Shown here: positions 9,244 through 18,152 of the stretch, piece by piece
Layout of the letters: each line of letters starts with the position of its first letter
Numbering within the stretch: the first letter of the stretch is position 1
Assembly (NCBI GenBank): GCA_018384065.1
Contig: JAHAYL010000017.1
Location: 1 to 64,000 of the forward strand
DNA length: 64,000 nt
Direction: 5' to 3'
Origin: Oxalobacter sp.
GTDB lineage: Bacteria; Pseudomonadota; Gammaproteobacteria; Burkholderiales; Burkholderiaceae_D
Notes under the pieces: model-generated
Databases searched by the model: none
Told to the model about the DNA's origin: nothing
The model's input: only the letters and a program-made list of their open reading frames with translations
Position numbers and translations under genes: made by a program

Positions 9244-10899
9244 TCAGTCATTGCTGGTACGGCATTGGGAGAACATATCCAATTCGGGATTGTATGTCTT
9301 GGATTCAATGTCCATCATAGCCAGCACGGTATGATAAAGGTTGTCATGTGAGAATTCCCCGGTTTCTGCTTGCTTGGCAAGGCAGCTGTAGCTGTAATGC
9401 TTCTGTTTCCTCATGCCTTCAGACATCCATAAGATAAATGGGACATGCTTCTGGGCATCAGGGGCAATGGAATAGTTGTAAGCATGCAGAAAGACGCCGT
9501 TTTCCCCCAGGGATTCCCCATGGTCGGAAAGATAGATCAGTCCAGGATTCAGCTGTGGGAACTTTTTCAGGATATTTATGGTTTTTGCAACTACCACATT
9601 GGTGTAATGGATTGTATTGTCGTAAGCATTGTTCAAGCCTTCTGGATCACAGTTCTGCACATCATTTGAATCACAGGTTGGCTTGAATTTCCGTTGGTTG
9701 TCTGGATATCTCAGGTAATAGGCTGGGCCATGGCTGCCAATGGTATGCATGACAATGAAAGTGTCCTGTTTAATCTGTGCAAGCCGTTGCTCCAAACCAT
9801 CAATCAGGATCTCGTCAAAACATGTGCCATTAGAACAGTATTTCCGGTTTTTGCTTTGATCAAGCTGTTCAGTCTCCACCCGTTTGCAGACACCTTTGCA
9901 GCCTTCATCATTGTCCAGCCAGATAACGTTGTAGCCAGTCTGCTTCAACAGGTCTAGAAAGTTTTCAGAATAAGGGGCTTTATGTGCGTTGAACTCTCTC
10001 CGGGGCTTGACAGAAAACATACATGGGACAGAAATGCTGGTCGATGTTCCGCAGGAATAGACTTTCTTGAATGAGATGACATCTTCTTTGGAGAGTTCCG
10101 CGTTGGTTTCTTTATTGTAACCATTCAATGAAAAGCGGTCAGCACGGGCAGTTTCTCCCACAATCAGGATAAAGACTGAAGGGTTGTCATTGACATGGCT
10201 GGTACGTTTTGCAGCTGGATCAAGATAGGTGAATTCCCGTTGGTGAATGGAATGCCTGCGTATGTTCCTCAGGGTGGAACGGAAAATATTGAAAGGATTC
10301 GTCAGACTTGAAATTGCACGGTTGTCATGACGGAAAAAATAATATTGTTTGAAGCCGGAAAAACCAATGAGCGTTATTAAAACCAAGCCCGCACAAAACA
10401 GTTTCAGGCGTTGGATGATTTCCCGTTTATAAGGCAGATAATCGATACGGATTGCAACCAAAAGGATTGCAGGGATAACCCCTGTTATGAAAAACCAGAG
10501 GATTGCCTGGAAAGTCATCAGTTCCAGTGCTTCACGGGTATTTGTTTCCATGATGTTCTGGATCATGGCGGGATCAATCGTGATGCCAAGATTGAACATG
10601 GCATAATTGGCGGCACTGGCGACAAGGATTAAGGGAACCAGGAATGCCTTGCCAAAATAAGGCAGGATGATAAGACTGAAAATCAGGAAAAAAAGCAGGA
10701 ACAGGAAGATGGGAAGCAAGAAACATAGCAGGTAAGCATTGAATCCCCATCCAAAATCCATGCGGACAAGAATATACCGCCACAGTCCCAGATTCAGTAC
10801 GGATGTGAAATAGAAAGAGATGATGATGTTCAACCAGAGGCTTTTCAGATGAAGATGACTGAAAAGAAACCTGTTGAGAATGGATTTGAAGAAATGCAT
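9244..10899 (-). CDS. eptA: Phosphoethanolamine--lipid A transferase (EptA/MCR family)
   Basis: Inner-membrane enzyme that moves phosphoethanolamine from phosphatidylethanolamine to lipid A, lowering surface charge and commonly giving polymyxin tolerance. Residues about 15-180 contain five hydrophobic segments. The periplasmic alkaline-phosphatase-fold domain follows, with IVGETARADRFSLNGY (zinc ligand Glu), SCGTSTSISVPCMFS containing the nucleophile Thr287 between Cys283 and Cys293, TIGSHGPAYYLRYP, and LSDHGESLGENG with zinc-ligand Asp/His. The cysteines of the family's disulfides are present. The 551 residues are typical. Three bases upstream ends a small ORF of unknown function; downstream is a lipid kinase; divergent is a PmrA/PmrB-like pair that probably controls it. 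Confidence 0.93.
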   Translation of the reverse strand: MHFFKSILNRFLFSHLHLKSLWLNIIISFYFTSVLNLGLWRYILVRMDFGWGFNAYLLCFLLPIFLFLLFFLIFSLIILPYFGKAFLVPLILVASAANYAMFNLGITIDPAMIQNIMETNTREALELMTFQAILWFFITGVIPAILLVAIRIDYLPYKREIIQRLKLFCAGLVLITLIGFSGFKQYYFFRHDNRAISSLTNPFNIFRSTLRNIRRHSIHQREFTYLDPAAKRTSHVNDNPSVFILIVGETARADRFSLNGYNKETNAELSKEDVISFKKVYSCGTSTSISVPCMFSVKPRREFNAHKAPYSENFLDLLKQTGYNVIWLDNDEGCKGVCKRVETEQLDQSKNRKYCSNGTCFDEILIDGLEQRLAQIKQDTFIVMHTIGSHGPAYYLRYPDNQRKFKPTCDSNDVQNCDPEGLNNAYDNTIHYTNVVVAKTINILKKFPQLNPGLIYLSDHGESLGENGVFLHAYNYSIAPDAQKHVPFILWMSEGMRKQKHYSYSCLAKQAETGEFSHDNLYHTVLAMMDIESKTYNPELDMFSQCRTSND

Positions 10900-10902
10900 G
10901 GT

Positions 10903-11073
10903 CTAATCCATTTCATCTGGAAAATCCGGGGAAGTGGGTTTTGTTTCAGGGACTGTGGATACGGGCATCGGCAGGAAGGATTTTGCATTGTAAAATCCAA
11001 GCAGAGCCAAGACTTCCTGTGGACCTGATTTGATATATTCCGGAGAACTCCCCGGTTTTTTCTTGGTAGTCAT
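10903..11073 (-). CDS. Small ORF of 56 residues immediately upstream of eptA
   Basis: An ATG-to-TAG frame of 57 codons on the minus strand ending 3 nt before the eptA start. The product begins MTTKKKPGSSPEYIKSGPQE, continues with a short hydrophobic-amphipathic part (VLALLGFYNAKSFLPMP) and ends in a proline- and acid-rich tail (SPDFPDEMD). There is no signal peptide and no domain I recognise. The ribosome site is weak. Its position, the tight junction to eptA and the absence of a competing frame suggest a real first gene of the operon or a leader peptide coupled to eptA. It may instead be chance. Confidence 0.45.
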   Translation of the reverse strand: MTTKKKPGSSPEYIKSGPQEVLALLGFYNAKSFLPMPVSTVPETKPTSPDFPDEMD

Positions 11074-11143
11074 AGTGCCATCAAGGATTGGGACCTTGAA
11101 GGTTACTATGAGCCAGTGATATGCAAGCCCCTGTGAAGATTAT

Positions 11144-11180
11144 GTTAAACGGAAATAACAGGCGTTAATAAAACGTTAAA
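11144..11180. promoter_or_regulatory. Candidate OmpR/PmrA-type operator (GTTAA repeats)
   Basis: Three direct copies of GTTAAW begin at 11144, 11164 and 11175 in the intergenic region between the eptA group and the response regulator. The last two are 6-base half-sites separated by 5 bases (one helical turn), the geometry of PmrA boxes (YTTAAK-N5-YTTAAK), differing only in the first base. The first copy is two turns away. The right-hand half lies close to the regulator's ribosome site, which would fit autoregulation; the leftward eptA promoter would lie below it. The A+T richness of the region is a caution. Confidence 0.4.
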
Positions 11181-11190
11181 AAGGAATGGA

Positions 11191-11862
11191 ATGCAGAAAA
11201 TTTTTATTGTTGAGGATAATGAGGACCTGCGTTTGAATCTGGTCGATTACCTGGAAGCCAGGGGTTATGAGACAGATAACACAGATGATGGGCTGAAGGC
11301 GTTTGCATTGCTGCTGTTGGAACGGTACGATTTAATCGTCTTGGATGTCATGTTGCCGGGCATGGATGGTTTCAGGCTTTGTGAGGAGCTCCGGAAGCGT
11401 GGAGATGATACGCCTGTGCTGTTCCTTAGTGCCCGGGATACGGTGCAGGACAGGATTGGCGGATTGTCCAGGGGAGCAGATGATTATCTGGTCAAGCCAT
11501 TTTCCTTGGTAGAGCTTGACCTGCGTATCCAGGCGATTCTCAAGCGGACAAGAAAATCGACAGTCCATTCAATCCAGGTGGCGGATGTTGTAATGGACCT
11601 TGATACCTGTACAGTCAGCCGTTCAGGTATTCCAATCAAGCTGGGACCCAAGGCATTTCAGATTCTGAAAGTCCTGATGTTGAGGAGTCCTGCCGTCGTT
11701 TCCAGGAATGAGATACAGGCGGAAATCTGGGGAGAAGATCCCCCTGACAGCGATAGCTTACGCACACATATCCACGCATTGCGGACCGTTCTGGATATAC
11801 CTTTTGATAGACCGCTTATAAAGACGGTGGCTGGTTTTGGTTGGGCACTCAGGCAAGACTGA
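11191..11862 (+). CDS. OmpR-family response regulator, PmrA/QseB-like
   Basis: A 223-residue DNA-binding response regulator. The receiver domain (about 1-120) has the acidic pair Glu8-Asp9, phosphoacceptor Asp52 (IVLDVMLPGMDG), switch Ser80 and Lys102 (DDYLVKPFS). The winged-helix output domain (about 128-222) shows KLGPKAFQILKVLMLRSPAVVSRNEI-type spacing and ends in a short TVAGFGWAL. It should be phosphorylated by the kinase that starts 19 nt downstream. Position opposite eptA suggests control of lipid A modification, as PmrA does elsewhere; the pairing is inferred from context, not from a diagnostic residue. Confidence 0.9.
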   Translation: MQKIFIVEDNEDLRLNLVDYLEARGYETDNTDDGLKAFALLLLERYDLIVLDVMLPGMDGFRLCEELRKRGDDTPVLFLSARDTVQDRIGGLSRGADDYLVKPFSLVELDLRIQAILKRTRKSTVHSIQVADVVMDLDTCTVSRSGIPIKLGPKAFQILKVLMLRSPAVVSRNEIQAEIWGEDPPDSDSLRTHIHALRTVLDIPFDRPLIKTVAGFGWALRQD

Positions 11863-11881
11863 AAAGAGAAGCGCCAAAGTC

Positions 11882-13213
11882 ATGAAATGGCATCAGACAA
11901 TCAAGGCGAAATTCGCCTTCTTTTATGCAATGACAGCATTGGTTCTGGGGATTATCTACAGCGGGTGTGTCGTTTACGTACAGTTCAATACCGAAGCCCA
12001 GCTGATGGCATCCACAATGGACAGTATGCTGGTGGAAACGGTTGAAGATGACATTATGAGAGGGCGTTCCCCTAAACTGGATTCCCTCTCAACCCTATAT
12101 ATCCAAGGGGATTCTGTCACACCGATTCCTGAGCAGTTCAAGAAGCTGCCTGATGGATACAGTGAATATACCAATGATGAGGAATTGCATATTTATGCAA
12201 AAACAATCAATGGCAAGCGGTATATCCTGACGCGTTTGCAGGCAGATTTTGAGAAGTGGGAGCGTCAGCAGTTTATGAAAGGGCTTATCCTGCTTGGATT
12301 GGTCATGCTTGTTTCTTTTGGTATCGGTTTTTATTTCATCAGGCAATCATTCAGGCCATTGGACCGATTGATGTCAGAAACGCGCGAATTGGATAGGAGG
12401 CTGCGTGAAGGCATTCTGGATAATACGGTTTTCTCGGGTGAGTGGGCGCAGGATGAAATTGGGGAACTGGCTGCGGGTTTCAAGGCATTGACCCAGAGAC
12501 TGGAGAAATTGTTGGAGGGAGAGCGTCGTTTTGCCTCCGAAGTCAGCCATGAACTCCGGACACCGATGACGGTCATCGGGATGTCGATTGAATTACTGGA
12601 AGATGCCCCGAATCTGACAGCGCATCAGAAAGAAATTATCCAACGGGCAAAACGGACATCTGTCCGGATGAATGAATTGTTGGAGGTTTTCCTGAATATC
12701 TCAAGGGGTGGTTCTGGTAAGGCGTCAAGGGTGGCTTCTGTTGCTGAGGTCATCAGGGAGATGATGCCGGTATGGCAGGCTGATGCCAAAGCCAAGGGGC
12801 TGGAATTTGTCTATTCAGGTCATGACGGTCCTTCAGGATATCCTGGAGGGAATATCAGTGAGGGAGACAGAACCGGTAATCAAGAATCGAAGCAGTACAA
12901 TGCAGTCCTGGTTGCCGCAATATTCAATAATCTGGTTATGAATGCCATCCGGTATACCGATCAGGGAAAAGTCACTGTTTCAGTGGAAGGAAACCGTTTC
13001 AGGGTTTCCGATACTGGTCCTGGCATTCCTTTGCATGATAGGGAACATATCTTTGACTTAGGGTATCGTGGCGCCATCATGGAAAATTCAAGCAAGGTAG
13101 GCTATGGATTGGGCTTGGCAATTGCCATGCGCATCTGTGCAATTCTTGGGTGGGATATATCAATGGATTCTGCAGAGGGAAAAGGGTCTGTTTTCACCGT
13201 ATCCACCAGATAA
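11882..13213 (+). CDS. Sensor histidine kinase, PmrB-like partner of the upstream regulator
   Basis: A 443-residue membrane kinase. A first transmembrane helix (about 8-35), a periplasmic sensor of roughly 100 residues with acidic stretches such as TNDEELH, and a second helix (about 135-155, LILLGLVMLVSFGIGFYF) are followed by a HAMP-like linker. The dimerisation domain has FASEVSHELRTPM with phospho-acceptor His223. The ATP-binding domain has NNLVMNAIRYTDQG, VSDTGPGIP and GYGLGLAIA. The ATG at 11882 is preferred over a GTG at 11837, which would overlap the regulator. In PmrB proteins acidic periplasmic residues sense iron or pH; whether that holds here is open. Confidence 0.9.
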   Translation: MKWHQTIKAKFAFFYAMTALVLGIIYSGCVVYVQFNTEAQLMASTMDSMLVETVEDDIMRGRSPKLDSLSTLYIQGDSVTPIPEQFKKLPDGYSEYTNDEELHIYAKTINGKRYILTRLQADFEKWERQQFMKGLILLGLVMLVSFGIGFYFIRQSFRPLDRLMSETRELDRRLREGILDNTVFSGEWAQDEIGELAAGFKALTQRLEKLLEGERRFASEVSHELRTPMTVIGMSIELLEDAPNLTAHQKEIIQRAKRTSVRMNELLEVFLNISRGGSGKASRVASVAEVIREMMPVWQADAKAKGLEFVYSGHDGPSGYPGGNISEGDRTGNQESKQYNAVLVAAIFNNLVMNAIRYTDQGKVTVSVEGNRFRVSDTGPGIPLHDREHIFDLGYRGAIMENSSKVGYGLGLAIAMRICAILGWDISMDSAEGKGSVFTVSTR

Positions 13214-13232
13214 TCCACCTTCATTTTCTGGC

Positions 13233-15983
13233 TTAATGCGCCTCATCCCAGTTCCTGCCATAGCCGACTTCAGCAATCAGCGGGACATCAAGGGTTGCTG
13301 CCTGTGCCATCAGTTCAGGCAGACGTTTCCGGATGACTGCCAGTTCGTTTTCAGGGACTTCAAGGATCAGTTCATCGTGGACCTGCATGATCAGTCTGGA
13401 TTTGAGCTGTTCCGAGGTCAACCAGGCATCCACAGCAATCATTGCCAGTTTGATGATGTCGGCGGCGGTTCCCTGCATCGGCGCATTGATGGCTGCCCGT
13501 TCAGCAGCCTGCCTGCGGGTACCTGATGAGCGGATTTCAGGAAGCCAGAGCCTTCTGCCGAAAACGGTTTCAACATAACCCTGTTCCGCTGCCTGTTTCC
13601 GGGTGTTTTCCATATAGGCGGCAACCCCGGGATAACGTTGGAAATAGCGGTCGATATAGTTTTTGGCATCTGTACGGCTGATATTGAGGCTGGCGGCGAC
13701 ACCAAAGGCGCTCATTCCATAAATCAATCCAAAATTGATGGTCTTGGCGTAGCGGCGCTGGTCAGGGGAAACTTCAAGCGGCGTGAGATTGAAGATTTCC
13801 GCAGCGGTGGCGCGGTGGATATCTTCTCCCTGATGGAAGGCTTCGAGCAGGCGTTTATCGCCGGATAGATGCGCCATGATGCGCAGTTCAATCTGGGAGT
13901 AATCAGCGGATACGATGAAATGCCCTTCCGGTGCGATGAAGGCTTCACGGATATGGCGGCCTTCCTCAGTCCTGACAGGGATGTTCTGCAGGTTCGGATC
14001 ATTGGAAGCCAGTCTGCCTGTCACGGCAACAGCCTGGGCATAATTGGTATGTACCCGTCCAGTTGCTGGATTGACCATTTTCGGCAGCTTGTCCGTGTAA
14101 GTGGATTTGAGCTTCGCCATGCCACGGTAATCCAGGATGATTTTGGGTAAAGGATAATCCAATGCCAGTTTTTCAAGGACTTCCTCATTGGTGGAAGGTG
14201 TACCGGATGGCGTTTTTTTGATGACCGGCAGTTCCAGTTCGTCAAACAGGATGGTACCCAGCTGTTTCGGTGAGTTCAGGTTGAAGGTTTTTCCGGCGAG
14301 ACTGTAAGCCTGTTGGGTCAGCTTCTCCATGGTCTGCCCAAGCAGGGCAGACTGCTGCAGCAACCGCCTGCTGTCAATCAGTACACCGTTCCGTTCCATT
14401 TTCTGAAGGATGGACAGCACAGGTATCTCAATCTGATGGTAAACATCGCACATCTCTTTATGCTGGCTGAGGGTTTTCCACAAGGCCTGGTGAAGCTGTA
14501 ACGTGACATCTGCATCCTCTGCTGCATAACGTGAGGCGGTTTCAATGTCCACCTCTTCAAAGCCAAGTTGGGAAGCGCCCTTCCCGCAGACTTCTTCATA
14601 GCTGATGGGTTTATGTCCCAATAGCCGTTCTGATAGGGTATCCATATCATGGCGGCGGTGGGATTCCAAGACATAGGATTCCAGCATCGTGTCGTGGGCA
14701 ATGCCCTGTATCCGGATACCATGATTGGCAAATATATGGCTGTCATATTTGATGTTCTGTCCGACTTTCTGGCAATCCGGGTTTTCCAGCCAGGGTCTCA
14801 GTTTCTCAAGTACCAGGTCACAAGGCAGCTGCTCTGCCCCTAAAGACTGGTGTCCAACTGGAATATACGCTGCTTCCCCTGCCTTGACAGACAGGGAAAT
14901 GCCGACTAGCCGTGCAGTCATCGCATCCAGCGATGTCGTCTCGGTGTCGATGGCAGTCAGTTCCGATTGGTTGATCCGCTGGAGCCAGCGGTCAAGCTGT
15001 TCCATGGTCTGGACAGTCTCATATTGCCCGGCTCTGTCAAAATGGTTGACCTGTCCTTCAAACAATCCGGTCGGTGGAAGAGAGGGAGTCCTTTCTTTTT
15101 TCGATGGTGCCACAGAAGCTGTGTCACCGGTCAGTTCCTTGAGCATATTCCGGAAACCGAGATTGGCAAAAGCCTTTTTCAGTCCTTCAATATCCTTGTC
15201 CTGCTTTTTCAGGTTTATTGTGATGGAGGGGACTTGGGTTCCCAGGTCACTGTTGGAACGGATGGTGACCAGCTGGCGTGCCTGAGGCAACCAGTCAAGG
15301 GCATCGCGCAGATGGTTGCCGACAGCACCAGGGATGTCTTCTGCATGTTGGATGATACTGTCCAGCGATCCATACTTTGCCAGCCATTTGGCAGCGGTTT
15401 TGGGACCGACCTTGTTTACCCCTGGAATGTTGTCTGAACTGTCGCCGATCAGGGATAGGTAATCGACAATCTGTTCTGGTGGGACACCGAATTTCCCGAT
15501 GACGCCATCCCGGTCAAGGACCTTGTTGTTCATGGTATCGACCAGCTTTATCCTGTCATTGACAATCTGGGCAAGGTCCTTGTCGCCGGTCGCGACAATG
15601 ACCTGGAATCCTTCTTCCTGTGCTGCGTGTGCCAAAGTGCCAATCACGTCATCCGCTTCGATGCCTTCCACTGAAATCAGTGGCCAGCCGTACATCCTCA
15701 CTAGGTCATGGATCGGGGTAATCTGCCTGACCAGGTCATCAGGCATCGGTGGCCGGTTCGCCTTGTAATCAGGATACAGTGTATGGCGGAAGGTTTTTCC
15801 TTTGGCATCGAATATACAGGCGGCATAGGCTGTGGGATAATCCTTTTCAAGGCGTTGAAGCATATTCATGAAACCAAAAACTGTCCCGGTTGGCTCACCG
15901 GCGGCATTGCGCAGGTCAGGCAGTGCATGGTAGGCGCGGTACAGGAAATTGGATCCATCAACCAATAACAGAGAGTTGCTCAT
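13233..15983 (-). CDS. polA: DNA polymerase I
   Basis: Repair and Okazaki-fragment polymerase of 916 residues with all three parts. The 5'-3' exonuclease occupies about 1-300 (LLVDGSNFLYRAYHALP, GIEADDVIGTLA, DNIPGVNKVGPKTAAKWL). The 3'-5' proofreading domain (about 330-510) keeps its acidic motif TAIDTETTSL, so it is probably active. The polymerase part shows DPNLQNIPVRTEEGR, SADYSQIELRIMAHLSGD, RRYAKTINFGLIYGMS and the palm VHDELILEVP. The ATG at 15983 abuts, with no gap, the ATG of the divergent LOG-family gene in the hexamer CATATG. An upstream in-frame GTG (16019) would make the two genes overlap head-to-head. Confidence 0.97.
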   Translation of the reverse strand: MSNSLLLVDGSNFLYRAYHALPDLRNAAGEPTGTVFGFMNMLQRLEKDYPTAYAACIFDAKGKTFRHTLYPDYKANRPPMPDDLVRQITPIHDLVRMYGWPLISVEGIEADDVIGTLAHAAQEEGFQVIVATGDKDLAQIVNDRIKLVDTMNNKVLDRDGVIGKFGVPPEQIVDYLSLIGDSSDNIPGVNKVGPKTAAKWLAKYGSLDSIIQHAEDIPGAVGNHLRDALDWLPQARQLVTIRSNSDLGTQVPSITINLKKQDKDIEGLKKAFANLGFRNMLKELTGDTASVAPSKKERTPSLPPTGLFEGQVNHFDRAGQYETVQTMEQLDRWLQRINQSELTAIDTETTSLDAMTARLVGISLSVKAGEAAYIPVGHQSLGAEQLPCDLVLEKLRPWLENPDCQKVGQNIKYDSHIFANHGIRIQGIAHDTMLESYVLESHRRHDMDTLSERLLGHKPISYEEVCGKGASQLGFEEVDIETASRYAAEDADVTLQLHQALWKTLSQHKEMCDVYHQIEIPVLSILQKMERNGVLIDSRRLLQQSALLGQTMEKLTQQAYSLAGKTFNLNSPKQLGTILFDELELPVIKKTPSGTPSTNEEVLEKLALDYPLPKIILDYRGMAKLKSTYTDKLPKMVNPATGRVHTNYAQAVAVTGRLASNDPNLQNIPVRTEEGRHIREAFIAPEGHFIVSADYSQIELRIMAHLSGDKRLLEAFHQGEDIHRATAAEIFNLTPLEVSPDQRRYAKTINFGLIYGMSAFGVAASLNISRTDAKNYIDRYFQRYPGVAAYMENTRKQAAEQGYVETVFGRRLWLPEIRSSGTRRQAAERAAINAPMQGTAADIIKLAMIAVDAWLTSEQLKSRLIMQVHDELILEVPENELAVIRKRLPELMAQAATLDVPLIAEVGYGRNWDEAH

Positions 15984-16718
15984 ATGGAAGTAAATAAAAA
16001 AAAGGTGCGGTTGCTGCACGACGTCAAAGATGTGAAATATGCAACGGTCCTCAAGGCGCGGGAATCCTGGAGCATGTTTTCCATTATGTCAGAATTTATC
16101 GAGACCACGGAAAAACTTTCTGAAATCCAGGCGGCGGTCACCATTTTCGGTTCTGCCCGCTTCAAGCCCGGCAATCCCTATTTTGAAGCATGCGTGGTAC
16201 TGTCGCGTAGACTGTCAGATGTAGGGTTCTCCGTTTTTTCAGGTGGTGGCCCCGGCATCATGCAGGCTGCCAATATGGGGGCTTTTGAAGGAGCTTCCCC
16301 ATCGGTGGGGTTGAATATCGAACTGCCCCATGAACAGGCTTCCAACCCTTGGCAGAACGTTTCCCTGAATTACCGGCATTTCTTTGCCAGGAAAGTGGGG
16401 CTGGTCAAATATTCAAATGCTTTTGTGGTCTTCCCGGGGGGCTTTGGCACATTGGATGAACTGTGTGAGGTGATGACATTGATGCAGACAAACAAGATCC
16501 GCAAAGTGCCATTGATTCTTTTCGGCAGCAGTTTCTGGAAAGGCTTCATCGACTGGAGCCGTGAGACCATGCTGCAGGAAGCGACGATTTCACCGGAGGA
16601 TATTGACCTGATGACTGTCACCGATGACATTGATGTTGTCGTGGACAAGATTGTTTCCTTCTATGACGACCTTGCAGTCCTGACATCCGAAGAACGGCTC
16701 AAACTGATGTATCTGTAA
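15984..16718 (+). CDS. LOG-family protein (TIGR00730, putative cytokinin riboside phosphoribohydrolase)
   Basis: A 244-residue Rossmann-fold protein of the LOG / lysine-decarboxylase-like family, with FGSARFKPGNPYFE, SGGGPGIMQAANMGAFEG and the signature PGGFGTLDE. LOG enzymes remove ribose 5-phosphate from nucleoside 5'-monophosphates; the bacterial housekeeping role is not settled. The start at 15984 is supported by an AGAGAG about 12 bases upstream and by the conserved RESWSMFSIMSEF segment beginning only about 27 residues in; a GTG at 16005 is possible. It is head-to-head with polA. Confidence 0.88.
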   Translation: MEVNKKKVRLLHDVKDVKYATVLKARESWSMFSIMSEFIETTEKLSEIQAAVTIFGSARFKPGNPYFEACVVLSRRLSDVGFSVFSGGGPGIMQAANMGAFEGASPSVGLNIELPHEQASNPWQNVSLNYRHFFARKVGLVKYSNAFVVFPGGFGTLDELCEVMTLMQTNKIRKVPLILFGSSFWKGFIDWSRETMLQEATISPEDIDLMTVTDDIDVVVDKIVSFYDDLAVLTSEERLKLMYL

Positions 16719-16762
16719 TTGTTTGCTACAATAAAGTCCATCTATCTGTTGGAGAGTCCACC

Positions 16763-17158
16763 ATGCGTTTCCGGTTCCTGCTGAAATATGCGTTGCTGCT
16801 GGCAGCTTTTGCTGCTATGCCAGGTGCGTATGCGCAGGAACCTGCACCGGATGCGGGAACCGAGATCCTGGATGAGACCGATGAACCCGCCATCACCATC
16901 CGCAGACCGGACATCAATGCCGAGATTGTGGAACGGCGCAATGGCGGGATGGTCGAGGAAATCAAGGTGACCAGTGGTCCCAGCACCTATTATCTCTACC
17001 CGAACGGCAAGAACGGTGTGCCCGACTCGTTTGAAAGCAGTCTGGTCAGGCCGGCGCTTTGGAAAGTCGGTGAATTCGATGTCACAGAACGTTCCAAGAA
17101 AGTCGGTGATGAGAATGATCCTATGAGCCAGGATGTCCCACCACCTTCCGGAGAATGA
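16763..17158 (+). CDS. DUF2782 exported protein
   Basis: A 131-residue secreted or periplasmic protein. The N-terminal MRFRFLLKYALLLAAFAAMP is a signal peptide with likely cleavage after AYA (about residue 24). The mature part has the DUF2782 pattern PAITIRRPDINAEIVERRNG and TYYLYPNG. No function is known. The same arrangement, next to polA and before thrB, is recalled from other Burkholderiales, so this is a conserved neighbour rather than an accessory gene. The gap to thrB is 34 nt. Confidence 0.88.
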   Translation: MRFRFLLKYALLLAAFAAMPGAYAQEPAPDAGTEILDETDEPAITIRRPDINAEIVERRNGGMVEEIKVTSGPSTYYLYPNGKNGVPDSFESSLVRPALWKVGEFDVTERSKKVGDENDPMSQDVPPPSGE

Positions 17159-17192
17159 TGGATGACAGTCCATCAGACAGGTTATTGATACC

Positions 17193-18152
17193 ATGGCAGT
17201 TTTCACCCCAGTCACCCTTCAGGACCTGAATCCCCTGCTTGCAGGTTTCCCGCTTGCACCGGCTACTGCCATCAGGGGAATTGGTTCAGGTATCGAAAAC
17301 AGCAATTTCTTCATCACTGTCCAAGAGAAGGAATATGTACTCACGCTCTTTGAAAAGCTGACCTTTGAAGAACTGCCCTTCTACCTGAACCTGATGCGCC
17401 ATCTGTCAGGAAAAGGTGTGAAAGTGCCAGCACCCATTGCAGACAGGACAGGCAGGATCCTGCATACCTTATGTGGCAAGCCCGCCTGCATTGTAACGAA
17501 ATTGACCGGAGACTGGCTGCCTGATTCCAAGCCTGTCCATTGTGCACAGGTCGGTGCCATGATGGCGGAAATGCACAAGGCGGCCCAGGACTATCCAATG
17601 TCCCAGCCGAACCCACGCGGCATTGCATGGTGGAAAGAGACCATCCCACAGGTAGTGCCGTATATCCCCAAGGATGCGGCAGGACTGCTTCAGGCAGAAC
17701 TGGCATACCAGCAGGCTTTCCAGCAGTCACCGGTTTACCATCGGCTGCCAAAGGGACCTGTCCATGCAGACCTGTTCCGGAACAACGTGATGTTTGATGG
17801 CGATACCCTGTCAGGCTTCTTTGATTTTTATTTTGCCGGGATTGATACCTGGCTGTTCGATGTAGCAGTCGCTGTCAACGACTGGTGCATCAACCTTGAG
17901 ACTGGAGAGCTGGACCTGCTGCGGGTGCGTGCTTTCCTGGATGCCTACCATGCAGCGCGTCCGTTCACCCAAGATGAAGCATCATCTTGGCAGGCAACCC
18001 TGCGGAGTGGGGCATTGCGTTTCTGGCTTTCACGCCTTTATGATTTCTATATGCCCCGTGAGGCGGAATTGCTGACACCGCATGATCCCACTCATTTTGA
18101 GCGGATCCTGAAATTGCGCATCATGGGTCCAACCCCTGCATTGATTGTATGA
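17193..18152 (+). CDS. thrB: Homoserine kinase, aminoglycoside-phosphotransferase-fold type
   Basis: Phosphorylates homoserine before threonine synthase. This is the kinase-fold form used in Pseudomonas and Burkholderia, not the GHMP enzyme of E. coli. It shows [13 protein letters not shown] (nucleotide loop), [17 protein letters not shown] (catalytic His-x-Asp and Asn) and [20 protein letters not shown] (metal Asp). The 319 residues are normal. It overlaps the following membrane protein by 4 nt (ATGA). Its product feeds threonine and, through ilvA at 54 kb, isoleucine. Confidence 0.94.
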   Translation: MAVFTPVTLQDLNPLLAGFPLAPATAIRGIGSGIENSNFFITVQEKEYVLTLFEKLTFEELPFYLNLMRHLSGKGVKVPAPIADRTGRILHTLCGKPACIVTKLTGDWLPDSKPVHCAQVGAMMAEMHKAAQDYPMSQPNPRGIAWWKETIPQVVPYIPKDAAGLLQAELAYQQAFQQSPVYHRLPKGPVHADLFRNNVMFDGDTLSGFFDFYFAGIDTWLFDVAVAVNDWCINLETGELDLLRVRAFLDAYHAARPFTQDEASSWQATLRSGALRFWLSRLYDFYMPREAELLTPHDPTHFERILKLRIMGPTPALIV

